Of a stretch of 37,142 nucleotides of DNA, positions 23,110 through 33,318 are shown one piece after another. This DNA is from Candidatus Bipolaricaulota bacterium. Lineage in GTDB: Bacteria; Bipolaricaulota; Bipolaricaulia; UBA7950; UBA9294. Positions within the stretch are counted from its first letter, which is position 1. The number at the start of each line of letters is the position of its first letter. The position numbers were made by a program, and so were the translations under genes. Location of the stretch: contig JAPLGD010000056.1 of NCBI GenBank assembly GCA_026390345.1, positions 1-37,142 of the forward strand. The letters are read 5' to 3'. Below the pieces are notes generated by a model. That model saw only the letters and a list, made by a program, of their open reading frames with translations. It was not told where the DNA came from and made no database searches.

Positions 23110-24429
23110 ATGAAACGACGCGTCATCATCATGGGAGCCGCCGGCCGCGACTTCCATAACTTCAACGTGTACTTCCGCGACAACACGGACTACGAGGTTG
23201 TGGCGTTCACCGCGACGCAGATCCCGGACATTGCGGGGCGGACATACCCGAAGGAGCTCGCGGGACGCCTGTACCCCACGGGCATCCCGATCCACCCCGA
23301 GGACGAGCTCGCGCAGCTCATCGCGGAGCACAAGGTTGACATCGTCGTGTTCAGCTACAGCGACGTGTCCAACCAGTACGTCATGGAGCGCTCCGCTTTG
23401 GTCAACGCCGCGGGCGCAGACTTCATGCTTCTCGGACCCCGGTCGACCATGGTCCTCCCCAAGAAACCGCTGATCTCGATCACCGCCGTCCGCACGGGCT
23501 CGGGCAAGAGCCAGACGACCCGACGCGTCTGCGACATTCTCAAGGCCAGAGGGAAGAAGCTCGCCGTCATCCGCCACCCGATGCCGTACGGCGACCTTGT
23601 GAAGCAGGAAGTCCAGCGGTTCGAGACGTACGCCGACCTGGACAAGCACGAGTGCACGATTGAGGAGCGCGAGGAGTACGAGCCCCACATCGAAAATGGG
23701 ACTATCGTCTACGCGGGCATCGACTACGAGAAGATCCTCCGAGCCGCGGAGAAGGAGGCCGACGTCATCATCTGGGACGGCGGGAACAACGACTTCTCGT
23801 TCTACAAGCCCGACCTGTCGATCGTGGTTGTCGATCCGCACCGAGCCGGCCACGAGCTTCTCTACTACCCAAGCGCGGTCAACGTCCGGATGGCCGACGT
23901 CATCGTCATCAACAAGGTGGACACGGCCGCCCTCGACGACATTCAGTTCCTGCGCGACAACGTGACGCAGCTGAACCCGCACGCGACCGTGATCGAGGCC
24001 GCGTCGCCGATCCAGGTGGACAACCCGGCGCTGATCCGCGACAAGCGCGTGCTGGTCATCGAGTACGGCCCGACGCTCACGCACGGCGGCATGGAGTACG
24101 GAGCCGGCGTTCTTGCGGCGCGCCGCTTCGGAGCCTCGGAAATCATCGACCCGCGCCCCTACACCGTCGACTCGATCTCGGCGACGTACCGCAAGTACCC
24201 GAAGATCGGGCACCTGCTTCCGGCGATGGGGTACGGCGAGAAGCAGATTCGCGACCTACAGAAGACCGTCGACAAGGTCGAGTGCGACGCCGTCGTCATC
24301 GGCACACCGATTGACCTCGGCCGGCTCTTGAAGTTCAAGGTCCCGGCGACGCGGGTGCGCTACGAGCTGCAGGAGATCGGGCTTCCAAACCTCGAGCAGG
24401 CCCTCGCAGCGAAGTTCCCGAACCTGTAG
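23110..24429 (+). CDS. cpgS: Cyclic 2,3-diphosphoglycerate synthetase-like P-loop enzyme
   Basis: A homologue of the archaeal enzyme that makes cyclic 2,3-diphosphoglycerate, a thermoprotective and phosphate-storing solute, from 2,3-diphosphoglycerate and ATP. The role of bacterial members is less certain. The 439 residues begin MKRRVIIMGAAGRDFHNFNV. The N-terminal ~115 residues look Rossmann-like. A P-loop GTPase-like domain follows: GSGKSQTT at ~130-137, then VIIWDGGNNDFSFYKPDLSI, VIVINKVDTA and LVIEYGPTLTHGGMEYGAG. The start follows GGGGAGGG. Its own strong promoter and a terminator make it monocistronic. The track's extension to 22759 runs over the promoter and is false. Confidence 0.9.
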   Translation: MKRRVIIMGAAGRDFHNFNVYFRDNTDYEVVAFTATQIPDIAGRTYPKELAGRLYPTGIPIHPEDELAQLIAEHKVDIVVFSYSDVSNQYVMERSALVNAAGADFMLLGPRSTMVLPKKPLISITAVRTGSGKSQTTRRVCDILKARGKKLAVIRHPMPYGDLVKQEVQRFETYADLDKHECTIEEREEYEPHIENGTIVYAGIDYEKILRAAEKEADVIIWDGGNNDFSFYKPDLSIVVVDPHRAGHELLYYPSAVNVRMADVIVINKVDTAALDDIQFLRDNVTQLNPHATVIEAASPIQVDNPALIRDKRVLVIEYGPTLTHGGMEYGAGVLAARRFGASEIIDPRPYTVDSISATYRKYPKIGHLLPAMGYGEKQIRDLQKTVDKVECDAVVIGTPIDLGRLLKFKVPATRVRYELQEIGLPNLEQALAAKFPNL

Positions 24430-24456
24430 AGACGATTCCTGGAAGACAGGCCATGA

Positions 24457-24491
24457 GCCCGTCGCGCACGCCGCGCGGCGGGCTTTCTCTT
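24457..24491 (+). terminator. Rho-independent terminator of the cpgS-like gene
   Basis: GCCCGTCGCG pairs with CGCGGCGGGC (one G-U pair) around a short loop and is followed by TTTCTCTT, 27 bases after the stop codon. Confidence 0.8.
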
Positions 24492-24493
24492 GG

Positions 24494-24667
24494 CTACGCG
24501 TGCGGAGCGCGCCAGGCGAACAGGAGACCGAGCGCCAAGCCGAGCGCCGCACCCATCTCGAGTCCGAACACGAAGTCGTCAAAGCCAAACCCGGCAGCGG
24601 CCCCGACCGCCACGCCAAGCGGCAGGAGCACAGCCAGATGACGCCACCGCCCCAGTCGACTAAGCAA
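24494..24667 (-). CDS. Small two-helix membrane protein
   Basis: A 57-residue hydrophobic protein with two likely membrane helices (HLAVLLPLGVAVGAAAGFGF and a Gly/Ala-rich LGLALGLLFAW segment) joined by a short acidic FDDFVFGLE turn. The best start is TTG at 24667, behind GGGGAGGACG and overlapping the HD-GYP stop by eight bases; the track uses a TTG slightly upstream. The coupling suggests co-expression with the cupin/HD-GYP protein. I do not recognise the family. It ends just short of the converging cpgS terminator. Confidence 0.55.
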   Translation of the reverse strand: MLSRLGRWRHLAVLLPLGVAVGAAAGFGFDDFVFGLEMGAALGLALGLLFAWRAPHA

Positions 24668-25571
24668 GATCGTCCTCCCCAATCACAGACAGAAACGCAC
24701 GGACGACACGCGGGTCGAATTGCGTTCCTGCGTTCAGTTTCAGTTCGAGAACCGCGGTCTGCTTCGCAAGGGCCTTCTGATACGGGCGCTCGGACGTGAT
24801 CGCGTCGTACGCGTCCACGACCCCGACGACCCGAGCCTCAATCGGGATCTCCTCGCCCCGGATTCCGCTCGGGTACCCGGACCCATCGTAGTTCTCGTGG
24901 TGGGCCAGGACGATCTTCGCGGCATCCTTGAGGAACGCCTTCTCGCGCAGCATCTCGGCCCCGTGTTCCGGGTGACGGCGCATCTCGACCCACTCGTCGT
25001 CGGTGAGCGGACCCGCTTTGTTGAGGATTCCATCGGGAACCCGCACTTTGCCGATGTCGTGGAGGTAGGCACCGTACGACAGGTCAATCAACCGCTGCGC
25101 GGAGAGTCCCATACGCTCGCCGGTGCGGATCGCCAGCCGCTCGAGACGGTGGCAGTGGCCCTCCGTCGCCTCGTCCTTCTCTTCGACGGAACGGGCGAGG
25201 GCCATCATCTCCTGGATCTCCTCCTTGATCAGGTGGTAGCTCGGCGGCGAAGACACCATCAGGAGATCCACGTCCTCATCCACTCGGAAGTAGGCACGCT
25301 CCGGGAGGCCGCGGTGGTAGAGGTAGTCGCCGCTGCGAACGGTGTTGCCCTTCCCTTCACCGGTCAGGGTCAGAAGCCCGCCGAGGACGTAGATGAACTC
25401 GAACCCGGACCACTCCTTCGCTTCGTCGAGGAAGAAGTGCTTGCCGGCGGCAATGCGATGACGGGTGACCTCGACCGCTCCCTGTTGGACCAGGAGCTCG
25501 AGCGTCGTCGACTTCTTCTCCGCCTTCGGCCGGTCGCCCTCGGACTTGCCCAGGGTTAGCCCGTCAACCAC
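24660..25571 (-). CDS. Cupin-domain HD-GYP protein (putative c-di-GMP phosphodiesterase)
   Basis: A 303-residue cytosolic protein. A cupin fold (residues ~28-108, VEVTRHRIAAGKHFFLDE...FIYVLGGLLTLTGEG...GDYLYH) precedes an HD-GYP domain (~130-300). The latter carries AYLHDIGKVRVPDGILNK, RHPEHGAEML, VLAHHENYDGSGYP and DAYDAITSERPY, all expected for a metal-dependent cyclic-di-GMP phosphodiesterase. The cupin may sense a small ligand. The start is GTG 25571, seven bases after AAGGAGG; the track's upstream 74 residues are arginine- and proline-rich leader translation. It is followed by a coupled small membrane protein and preceded by the repeat-peptide gene and its hairpins. Confidence 0.88.
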   Translation of the reverse strand: MVDGLTLGKSEGDRPKAEKKSTTLELLVQQGAVEVTRHRIAAGKHFFLDEAKEWSGFEFIYVLGGLLTLTGEGKGNTVRSGDYLYHRGLPERAYFRVDEDVDLLMVSSPPSYHLIKEEIQEMMALARSVEEKDEATEGHCHRLERLAIRTGERMGLSAQRLIDLSYGAYLHDIGKVRVPDGILNKAGPLTDDEWVEMRRHPEHGAEMLREKAFLKDAAKIVLAHHENYDGSGYPSGIRGEEIPIEARVVGVVDAYDAITSERPYQKALAKQTAVLELKLNAGTQFDPRVVRAFLSVIGEDDLA

Positions 25572-25768
25572 GGAGCCCCCTCCTTCATCCGCCCGCTTCT
25601 CCCTCACGCCCGGCCGCCTACCCGCTTTCGTCGGGCTCGCACGCTTCGCGGGCCCAGAGATGGTCCGCCCCGAACACTGCGGAAGAGAAGAACAGGCACC
25701 CGCACGCGGTACTTTACGTGATTCCCACCGTCGCCATCCACCGCGGGCGCTCAGCCTGCCCATCAAGC

Positions 25769-25800
25769 AGACGCGGTGAGCCCTTGTGCTCACCGCGTCT
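25769..25800 (-). terminator. Perfect 12-bp inverted repeat between the peptide and HD-GYP genes
   Basis: AGACGCGGTGAG and CTCACCGCGTCT flank an 8-base loop, about 45 bases after the peptide stop. There is no clear U-tract on either side, so termination is inferred from stem strength and position. Confidence 0.5.
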
Positions 25801-25819
25801 CATTCCCTAGCTCGGACGC

Positions 25820-25837
25820 CTCGGGCATGTGCCCGAG
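25820..25837 (-). terminator. Short perfect hairpin just after the repeat-peptide gene
   Basis: CTCGGGC-ACAT-GCCCGAG on the minus strand begins about eight bases after the peptide stop codon. It is followed 20 bases later by the larger 12-bp repeat. It could protect the 3' end of the message or act with the second hairpin as a terminator. Confidence 0.45.
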
Positions 25838-25844
25838 CGTCGCT

Positions 25845-26030
25845 CTACTCAATCGTGGGGCCGCCTCCGACGTGAATCGGCGAGCTCAGCGCGCTCGGGC
25901 CACCTCCGACGTGAATCGGCGAGCTCAGCGCCTTCGGGCCGCCGCCCACATGGATCGGATCGGCGGAGACACCCACCGCCACGGTCAGGAAGAGAGCAAC
26001 GATGATGCCGACGACTACCCAACGTTTCAT
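25845..26030 (-). CDS. Exported tandem-repeat peptide (three PIHVGGGP units)
   Basis: A 61-residue precursor of a family I do not recognise. Residues 1-~23 are a clear signal peptide (MKRWVVVGIIVALFLTVAVG, then VSA as a cleavage-like site). The remaining ~38 residues are three copies of PIHVGGGP, joined by KALSS and SALSS linkers and ending in TIE. The strict period is 13 residues (39 bases). The gene looks real: AAGGAGG lies nine to ten bases before ATG, a TATACT -10 lies 37 bases upstream of it, and two hairpins follow. The mature product would be small, uncharged apart from its histidines and a few ends, and glycine-rich. Possibilities are a multi-copy signalling peptide, a metal-binding or surface peptide, or a modified peptide precursor. 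No processing enzyme is adjacent. It is divergent from PFOR and upstream of the cupin/HD-GYP gene. Confidence 0.78.
   Translation of the reverse strand: MKRWVVVGIIVALFLTVAVGVSADPIHVGGGPKALSSPIHVGGGPSALSSPIHVGGGPTIE
25855..25968 (-). repeat. 39-bp tandem repeat, three units, inside the peptide gene
   Basis: The block CCTCCGACGTGAATCGG (plus strand) recurs exactly at 25864 and 25903, with 29 bases identical between units 1 and 2. A diverged third unit aligns at 25942. The first translated unit (highest coordinate) is the most diverged in DNA yet keeps the peptide PIHVGGGP, which points to selection on the protein. Confidence 0.85.
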
Positions 26031-26066
26031 CTTGGTACGACCTCCTTGGGTCCGTACTCGCCGAAC

Positions 26067-26095
26067 AGTATATGCCCAGGTTATGCCTCCCGAAC
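26067..26095 (-). promoter_or_regulatory. Possible promoter of the repeat-peptide gene
   Basis: TATACT (-10, minus strand) lies 37 bases upstream of the start codon. The best -35 candidates (GTTCGG or TTCGGG) are poor, so an activator or another sigma factor may be needed. Confidence 0.35.
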
Positions 26096-26221
26096 GGAGC
26101 CCTTAGACGGAATCGCCCCGGGCGGGTTGGCGCCGTGTTGTCCTGCTGCGCTATAGGACATGCGTCCGCGGCATCGTCGCGCCATTGCCCTCTCGCAGGA
26201 ACTCGGTTTCCCGTCGGGCGA

Positions 26222-26250
26222 TTGTGGGGAGCCGATCCCACCGATACAAT
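26222..26250 (+). promoter_or_regulatory. Predicted promoter of the PFOR gene
   Basis: TTGTGG and TACAAT are spaced by 17 bases, giving a leader of ~65 bases before the PFOR start. The rest of the 293-base intergenic region (26031-26323) holds only the divergent peptide promoter; no further gene is seen. Confidence 0.6.
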
Positions 26251-26311
26251 CCGCGCGGATTCCTACGTCGTTCGCCGATGCTTCCCGTAGCGGCGAGCGG
26301 CTTCACGTTGA

Positions 26312-29878
<3,567 letters not shown>

Positions 29879-29904
29879 CAGCTTTCGGCCATCTTGCGAG
29901 AGGT

Positions 29905-29949
29905 AGAGACGAGAGGCCGCCGCGGGCGATGGCCTCTCGTCTCTCCTAG
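29905..29949 (+). terminator. Strong hairpin terminator after PFOR
   Basis: A perfect 14-bp stem, AGAGACGAGAGGCC with GGCCTCTCGTCTCT, around a 12-base loop, 26 bases after the PFOR stop. The tail is C/T-rich rather than a pure U-tract. Confidence 0.7.
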
Positions 29950-29974
29950 GAACTCAAGTCCGAGGCTTGAGTTC
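29950..29974. repeat. Perfect 9-bp inverted repeat abutting the PFOR vestige
   Basis: GAACTCAAG and CTTGAGTTC flank TCCGAGG. The right arm ends exactly where the in-frame similarity to the PFOR C terminus begins, so it may mark an old junction. Confidence 0.6.
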
Positions 29975-30021
29975 CCGAGTACAAAGAGCGCTACGAGGCG
30001 TACAAGAAACTAGCCGCGTAG
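29974..30021 (+). pseudogene. Vestige of a second PFOR 3' end
   Basis: This stretch encodes PEYKERYEAYKKLAA followed by a stop, matching the last residues of the intact PFOR ([18 protein letters not shown], stop). It lies in a different frame about 95 bases downstream. DNA identity is high in the shared part (TACAAAGA.CG.TA), and codon choices differ from the intact copy. No ribosome site or longer frame precedes it. It is followed by its own terminator, as a complete gene end would be. It most likely remains from a tandem PFOR copy or paralogue whose body was deleted. Confidence 0.7.
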
Positions 30022-30061
30022 CGTGATGACCGGTAGGAGCTGAGCGAATCCCGGTGGATGA

Positions 30062-30093
30062 GAAGGGGGCGCTGCGAGCGCCCCCTTCTCTTT
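30062..30093 (+). terminator. Second terminator after the PFOR vestige
   Basis: GAAGGGGGCGCT and AGCGCCCCCTTC form a perfect 12-bp stem around GCG, followed by TCTTTGG. It sits ~40 bases after the vestigial stop. The 318-base stretch from the PFOR stop to the next gene thus holds two terminators, the vestige and an inverted repeat, but no gene. Confidence 0.75.
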
Positions 30094-30122
30094 GGTTGCA
30101 CAGCGTCTCTCCCCGTTCAAAG

Positions 30123-30178
30123 GATCGGGGAACACATACCTCATCTCCCGGACGAGTTGTGGTATATGTCCCCCGATC
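30123..30178. promoter_or_regulatory. Long imperfect inverted repeat upstream of the diguanylate cyclase
   Basis: GATCGGGGAACACATACCTC pairs with GTGGTATATGTCCCCCGATC at 17 of 20 positions around a 16-base loop. It ends 18 bases before the cyclase start codon. It could be an operator or a 5'-UTR hairpin controlling ribosome access; no clear Shine-Dalgarno sequence precedes the ATG. Confidence 0.5.
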
Positions 30179-30196
30179 TCTAGGTAGAATTACGAC

Positions 30197-31828
30197 ATGA
30201 CGTGGGTTCTGACACCCGCCGCAGTGGTTCTCTGGTCGACGGCGATCCTCGCGCTCGTCGTCGTCTGGATCGTGCTGCGGCACGAGGCATTCCCCGGCAG
30301 CCGCGTGTTTCCCTACCTGATGCTCGCCGTAGCGGAGTGGGCGCTCTTCTCCGGTCTCGAAGCGGCATCGACGTATGTCTCGGTCAAGGTCCTCATGTCG
30401 CAGCTGGAGTACGTCGGAATGGCAGCGACTCCGATCCTGTTCCTCATCTTCGCCGCACGCCACTCCGGCTACGACCGCTGGTTGTGCCGCCCGACCCGGC
30501 GAGCCGCGCTCTGGCTTCCCGCCCTCGCCACCATCGCCGTCGCCGCGACGAACAACCAACACCGCTGGCTGTGGGCGGACTACTTGCCGGGCCCCCAGGG
30601 CTCCAACGCAATCATCTACGTTCACGGACCCGCCTACTACGGAATCGCCGCAGAGGTCTACGCATTCGTCCTCGTCGGGTGCGTTCTCGTCGCGCGGTCG
30701 GCGTTCCGCCACTCCGGTGCTCGCCGCCGGCAGGCGATCACGATCCTCCTCGCGTCGGCGTTTCCGCTCACAGCCGGGCTGCTCTACGTCGCCGACGTCA
30801 ACGTGGTTCCGGGACTCGACCTCATCCCCGTCTCCTTCCTCATGACGGGCCTCGTGTTCCTGGTCGGAATCGGGCTCTTCCGGGTGTTCGACCTCGTCTC
30901 CGCCGCCCGCAACGCCCTCATCGAGCAGACAGGCGATGCCGTCCTCGTCGCCGACGCAGACGGCCTCGTCGTCGACGCCAACCCGACCGCCGTGCACTGG
31001 CTCGGCGGCGACTCGCCTCTCGTGGGGCGGTGCATCGCCGCGGTCTTCGCGACGTGGCCGAAACTCCGGTCCGCGTGCCTCACAGAACAGACGGACCGCA
31101 TCGAACTGACCCTGCGCGAGGACCCCTTGCTGCACGTGGACATTCACGTGACTCCGCTGCGCCAGCCCCAGGGCCGGCAGGCCGGCTGCTTCGTCGTCTT
31201 GCGCGACATCACCGAGCGCTACCAGAACGAGGTCACGCTTCAGCACGCGAACGATCAGCTCAAGAGACACGTGCGGGAGATCGAGGCGCTGCAGGGCGAA
31301 CTGCGCGACCAGACCATCCGCGACAGCCTCACCGGCTTGTTCAACCGCCGATACTTGGACGAGATCTTGCCCCGCGAACTCGGACGGGCCGCCCACGAGG
31401 GCGGAGTCCTCTCCGTCGTCATGATCGACATCGACCACTTCAAGGAGACGAACGACACGCGTGGCCATCGCGAGGGCGACCGGCTCCTGTCGCTTCTCGG
31501 ACAGGTGCTGCACGGCGGAACCCGCCCGGGGGACGCTGCCTGTCGCTACGGAGGCGAGGAGTTCCTGCTCATCCTTCCCGGCGCGGCGCCCGAGGTTGCG
31601 AGGGACAGAATGAACACCCTGCGCGCGGAGTACTCCGCGCGCCTCCGCGTCGAGGGGTTCGAGTCTCCGCCGACCCTGTCCGCCGGCGTCGCCGCATTCC
31701 CGGCCCACGCCCAGTCGGACGACGGCCTCCTCCGCGCCGCCGACGCCGCACTCTACCAGGCCAAAGCCGAAGGCCGCGACCGCGTGTGCATCGCCATCGC
31801 GAACCCCGGGAACGCTGATTCCACCTAG
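30197..31828 (+). CDS. Diguanylate cyclase with 7TM sensor, PAS and GGDEF domains
   Basis: A membrane receptor that would make cyclic-di-GMP from two GTP. The N-terminal ~225 residues contain about seven hydrophobic helices, resembling the 7TM region found on some histidine kinases. A PAS domain follows (~235-340, EQTGDAVLVADADGLVVDAN...VLRDITER), then a short coiled coil. The GGDEF domain (~370-535) has DSLTGLFNRRYLDEIL, MIDIDHFKETND and the active-site RYGGEEF at ~450-456. RPGD, five residues before GGEEF, is the inhibitory I-site, so product feedback is likely. No EAL domain. With the HD-GYP protein 4.6 kb away it could form a c-di-GMP make/break pair. Confidence 0.93.
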   Translation: MTWVLTPAAVVLWSTAILALVVVWIVLRHEAFPGSRVFPYLMLAVAEWALFSGLEAASTYVSVKVLMSQLEYVGMAATPILFLIFAARHSGYDRWLCRPTRRAALWLPALATIAVAATNNQHRWLWADYLPGPQGSNAIIYVHGPAYYGIAAEVYAFVLVGCVLVARSAFRHSGARRRQAITILLASAFPLTAGLLYVADVNVVPGLDLIPVSFLMTGLVFLVGIGLFRVFDLVSAARNALIEQTGDAVLVADADGLVVDANPTAVHWLGGDSPLVGRCIAAVFATWPKLRSACLTEQTDRIELTLREDPLLHVDIHVTPLRQPQGRQAGCFVVLRDITERYQNEVTLQHANDQLKRHVREIEALQGELRDQTIRDSLTGLFNRRYLDEILPRELGRAAHEGGVLSVVMIDIDHFKETNDTRGHREGDRLLSLLGQVLHGGTRPGDAACRYGGEEFLLILPGAAPEVARDRMNTLRAEYSARLRVEGFESPPTLSAGVAAFPAHAQSDDGLLRAADAALYQAKAEGRDRVCIAIANPGNADST

Positions 31829-32000
31829 ATCTTCGCGTTCCACGATCCTTGCAGTCACGCGCAGATCGGCACGGTCTTGGTGTTCACCGCTCCGGCGTGC
31901 CCGTGCGCTGGAGCGACCCGCCTGAGAGCAGTACGATGCCGCAACGCACTCGCCTCCCAATGCCGCGGCTCGAGTGGCGTCCGTCCGACGATGAAAACAG

Positions 32001-32354
32001 ATGCGATTGGACAAGGCCCGAGGTCTGTTGCTTGTTCGCTGGGTCCACACGCTGATCTACGTCGTGATGGTCGCGGCCATCATCGTCCTGCTCATCGCCG
32101 GCTTCACAGGACGCGCCGGCGTGTGGCTTTGGGTTTCGTTGGGGCTCCTCGCCGTCGAGAGCGTTGTCCTCGTCGGCAATGGAATGAAGTGTCCTCTGAC
32201 GGCACTGGCCGTACGCTACGGAGCCGAGAAGGGATACGCTTTCGATACGCTCCTCCCTGAGCAACTGACGCGCTACACGTTTCGCTTCTTTGGCACCCTC
32301 ACGGCTCTCGGCCTGCTGCTCATGATTTTCCGGTGGGCTCGAGTGATTGTGTGA
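32001..32354 (+). CDS. Small membrane protein, unknown family
   Basis: A 117-residue protein with about three hydrophobic helices: VRWVHTLIYVVMVAAIIVLLIAGF, VWLWVSLGLLAVESVVLVG, and YTFRFFGTLTALGLLLMIF near the C terminus. Between them lies NGMKCPLTALAVRYGAEKGY, reminiscent of the CPLT motif of small DUF2784-type membrane proteins. I cannot assign a function. The start ATG at 32001 has no strong ribosome site. The 172 bases before it and the ~140 bases after it (to the arsR promoter) hold no gene I can support. Confidence 0.7.
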   Translation: MRLDKARGLLLVRWVHTLIYVVMVAAIIVLLIAGFTGRAGVWLWVSLGLLAVESVVLVGNGMKCPLTALAVRYGAEKGYAFDTLLPEQLTRYTFRFFGTLTALGLLLMIFRWARVIV

Positions 32355-32492
32355 TCGACCGCTCCCGGCCTCGTCCCTCGAGCCCGAATCGGACGGCGCC
32401 GACGCGCATCCTTCGGACGGCCTGCGTTCGCACCTCGCCAGCGACGCCCTAGGGCAGATCCCCACGAGTGCGGCTCACTGGCGACAGCAGTC

Positions 32493-32534
32493 TTGACAAA
32501 GGCTTCTCGATGCCTTATTAAGTATGTACTTAAT
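32493..32534 (+). promoter_or_regulatory. Promoter with overlapping ArsR-type palindromic operator
   Basis: A perfect TTGACA (-35) at 32493-32498 is followed after 17 bases by TATTAA (-10). The palindrome ATTAAGTA-TG-TACTTAAT (32517-32534) covers the -10. It is AT-rich, 8+8 bp, and typical of ArsR/SmtB operators, so bound regulator would block RNA polymerase and control its own gene just downstream. Confidence 0.85.
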
Positions 32535-32550
32535 CACACGGGAGGGCAGG

Positions 32551-32961
32551 GTGAACGAGAACCACGCGGCGGAGATCTTCAGAGCACTCAGCGTTCCGAG
32601 TCGGATGCAGATCCTCCTGCTCTTGAAGTCGAGCGGGCCGATGCCGGTGAAGACGATCGCCGAGACGCTCGACATGACCTCCCCGGCGGTTTCTCAGCAC
32701 CTGAAGGTTCTGCGGCAAGCGGGTCTCGTCCAGTCGGAACGCCAAGGCTACTTCGTTCCCTACTCCGTCGACGCCCATGCGCTCTCTGATTGCTGCGGGA
32801 TGATGGTCCGCGTCTGCGCGTGCCCGGCTCACGGTGATACCGCCGACCCCGCGGGCAGGGAGACCGAGAGCGCTGCGCTCGTGCGCGAGCGGGAGGCGCT
32901 GCTGCACGAGCTGGAGCGAGTTGAGAAGGAGCTCGCGACGCTGCGTGGGGAGGAGGGTTAG
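32551..32961 (+). CDS. ArsR/SmtB family transcriptional regulator
   Basis: A 136-residue winged-helix repressor. The wHTH spans ~5-72: EIFRALSVPSRMQILLLLK, VKTIAETLDMTSPAVSQHLKVLRQAGLVQSERQG, then YFVPYSVD. A cysteine/histidine cluster follows (DCCGMMVRVCACPAH, ~80-94), which could bind metal or sense redox state, then a charged coiled coil (~105-136). The start is GTG 32551 behind GGAGGGCAGG. The track's ATG at 32524 lies inside the operator palindrome and is unlikely. A run of seven Ts follows the stop, and a Cys-rich protein gene lies 92 bases downstream. The inducing ligand is unknown. Confidence 0.92.
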   Translation: MNENHAAEIFRALSVPSRMQILLLLKSSGPMPVKTIAETLDMTSPAVSQHLKVLRQAGLVQSERQGYFVPYSVDAHALSDCCGMMVRVCACPAHGDTADPAGRETESAALVREREALLHELERVEKELATLRGEEG

Positions 32962-33053
32962 TTTTTTTGTCCAAGCTGGTAAGTAGTTGCGCAAGTGATG
33001 AACACCGAAACGGTGTCCGTCGACGAGAGAACCATGAAGGAGGTGACAGACCG

Positions 33054-33263
33054 ATGAAGATCGTGCGCATCGAGCAGGGTTGCGGCGACGGCCAAGAGGC
33101 CAACTGCTGCACCTCGGTTCACGGAGAAGCCGGCGGGTGCTGCGGCATGACCCGTCAGTTCATGACGAAGGAAGAGCGGCGCGAGTCGCTGGAAGCGTAT
33201 CGCGAGGAGCTCAAGAAGGAACTAACCGGCGTCGAAGAGCACCTGAAGGACATGGGGAAGTAG
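33054..33263 (+). CDS. Small Cys-rich protein with C-terminal coiled coil
   Basis: A 69-residue protein. The first ~40 residues carry six cysteines (EQGCGDG, NCCTSVHGEAGGCCG, with a histidine between). The second half is an amphipathic charged helix (MTKEERRESLEAYREELKKE...HLKDM), like the coil that ends many DUF5320-type proteins. It may bind metal or an Fe-S cluster. The start is ATG 33054, with AAGGAGG before it. A 19-codon ORF (from 32998) ends across this ATG and could couple translation. It follows the arsR gene on the same strand and is a plausible partner or target. Confidence 0.75.
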   Translation: MKIVRIEQGCGDGQEANCCTSVHGEAGGCCGMTRQFMTKEERRESLEAYREELKKELTGVEEHLKDMGK

Positions 33264-33275
33264 CTCGACGGAGGG

Positions 33276-33297
33276 GGAGGGGGTGACGACCCCCTCC
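33276..33297. terminator. Terminator between convergent genes
   Basis: GGAGGGGG-TGACGA-CCCCCTCC, a perfect 8-bp stem between the Cys-rich gene and the convergent GNAT gene. It could serve both, though U-tracts are short. Confidence 0.6.
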
Positions 33298-33318
33298 AAC
33301 TTCCATTCTGGGCAGCAT

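Noticed and set aside
25855-25968. Possible short CRISPR-like array from the 39-bp repeats
   Set aside because: The units are contiguous with no spacers, keep a reading frame, and no cas genes are near; they are coding repeats.
29954-32050. 698-codon minus-strand ORF across the diguanylate cyclase
   Set aside because: Antisense to a motif-complete GGDEF protein and spans two terminators and an intergenic region.
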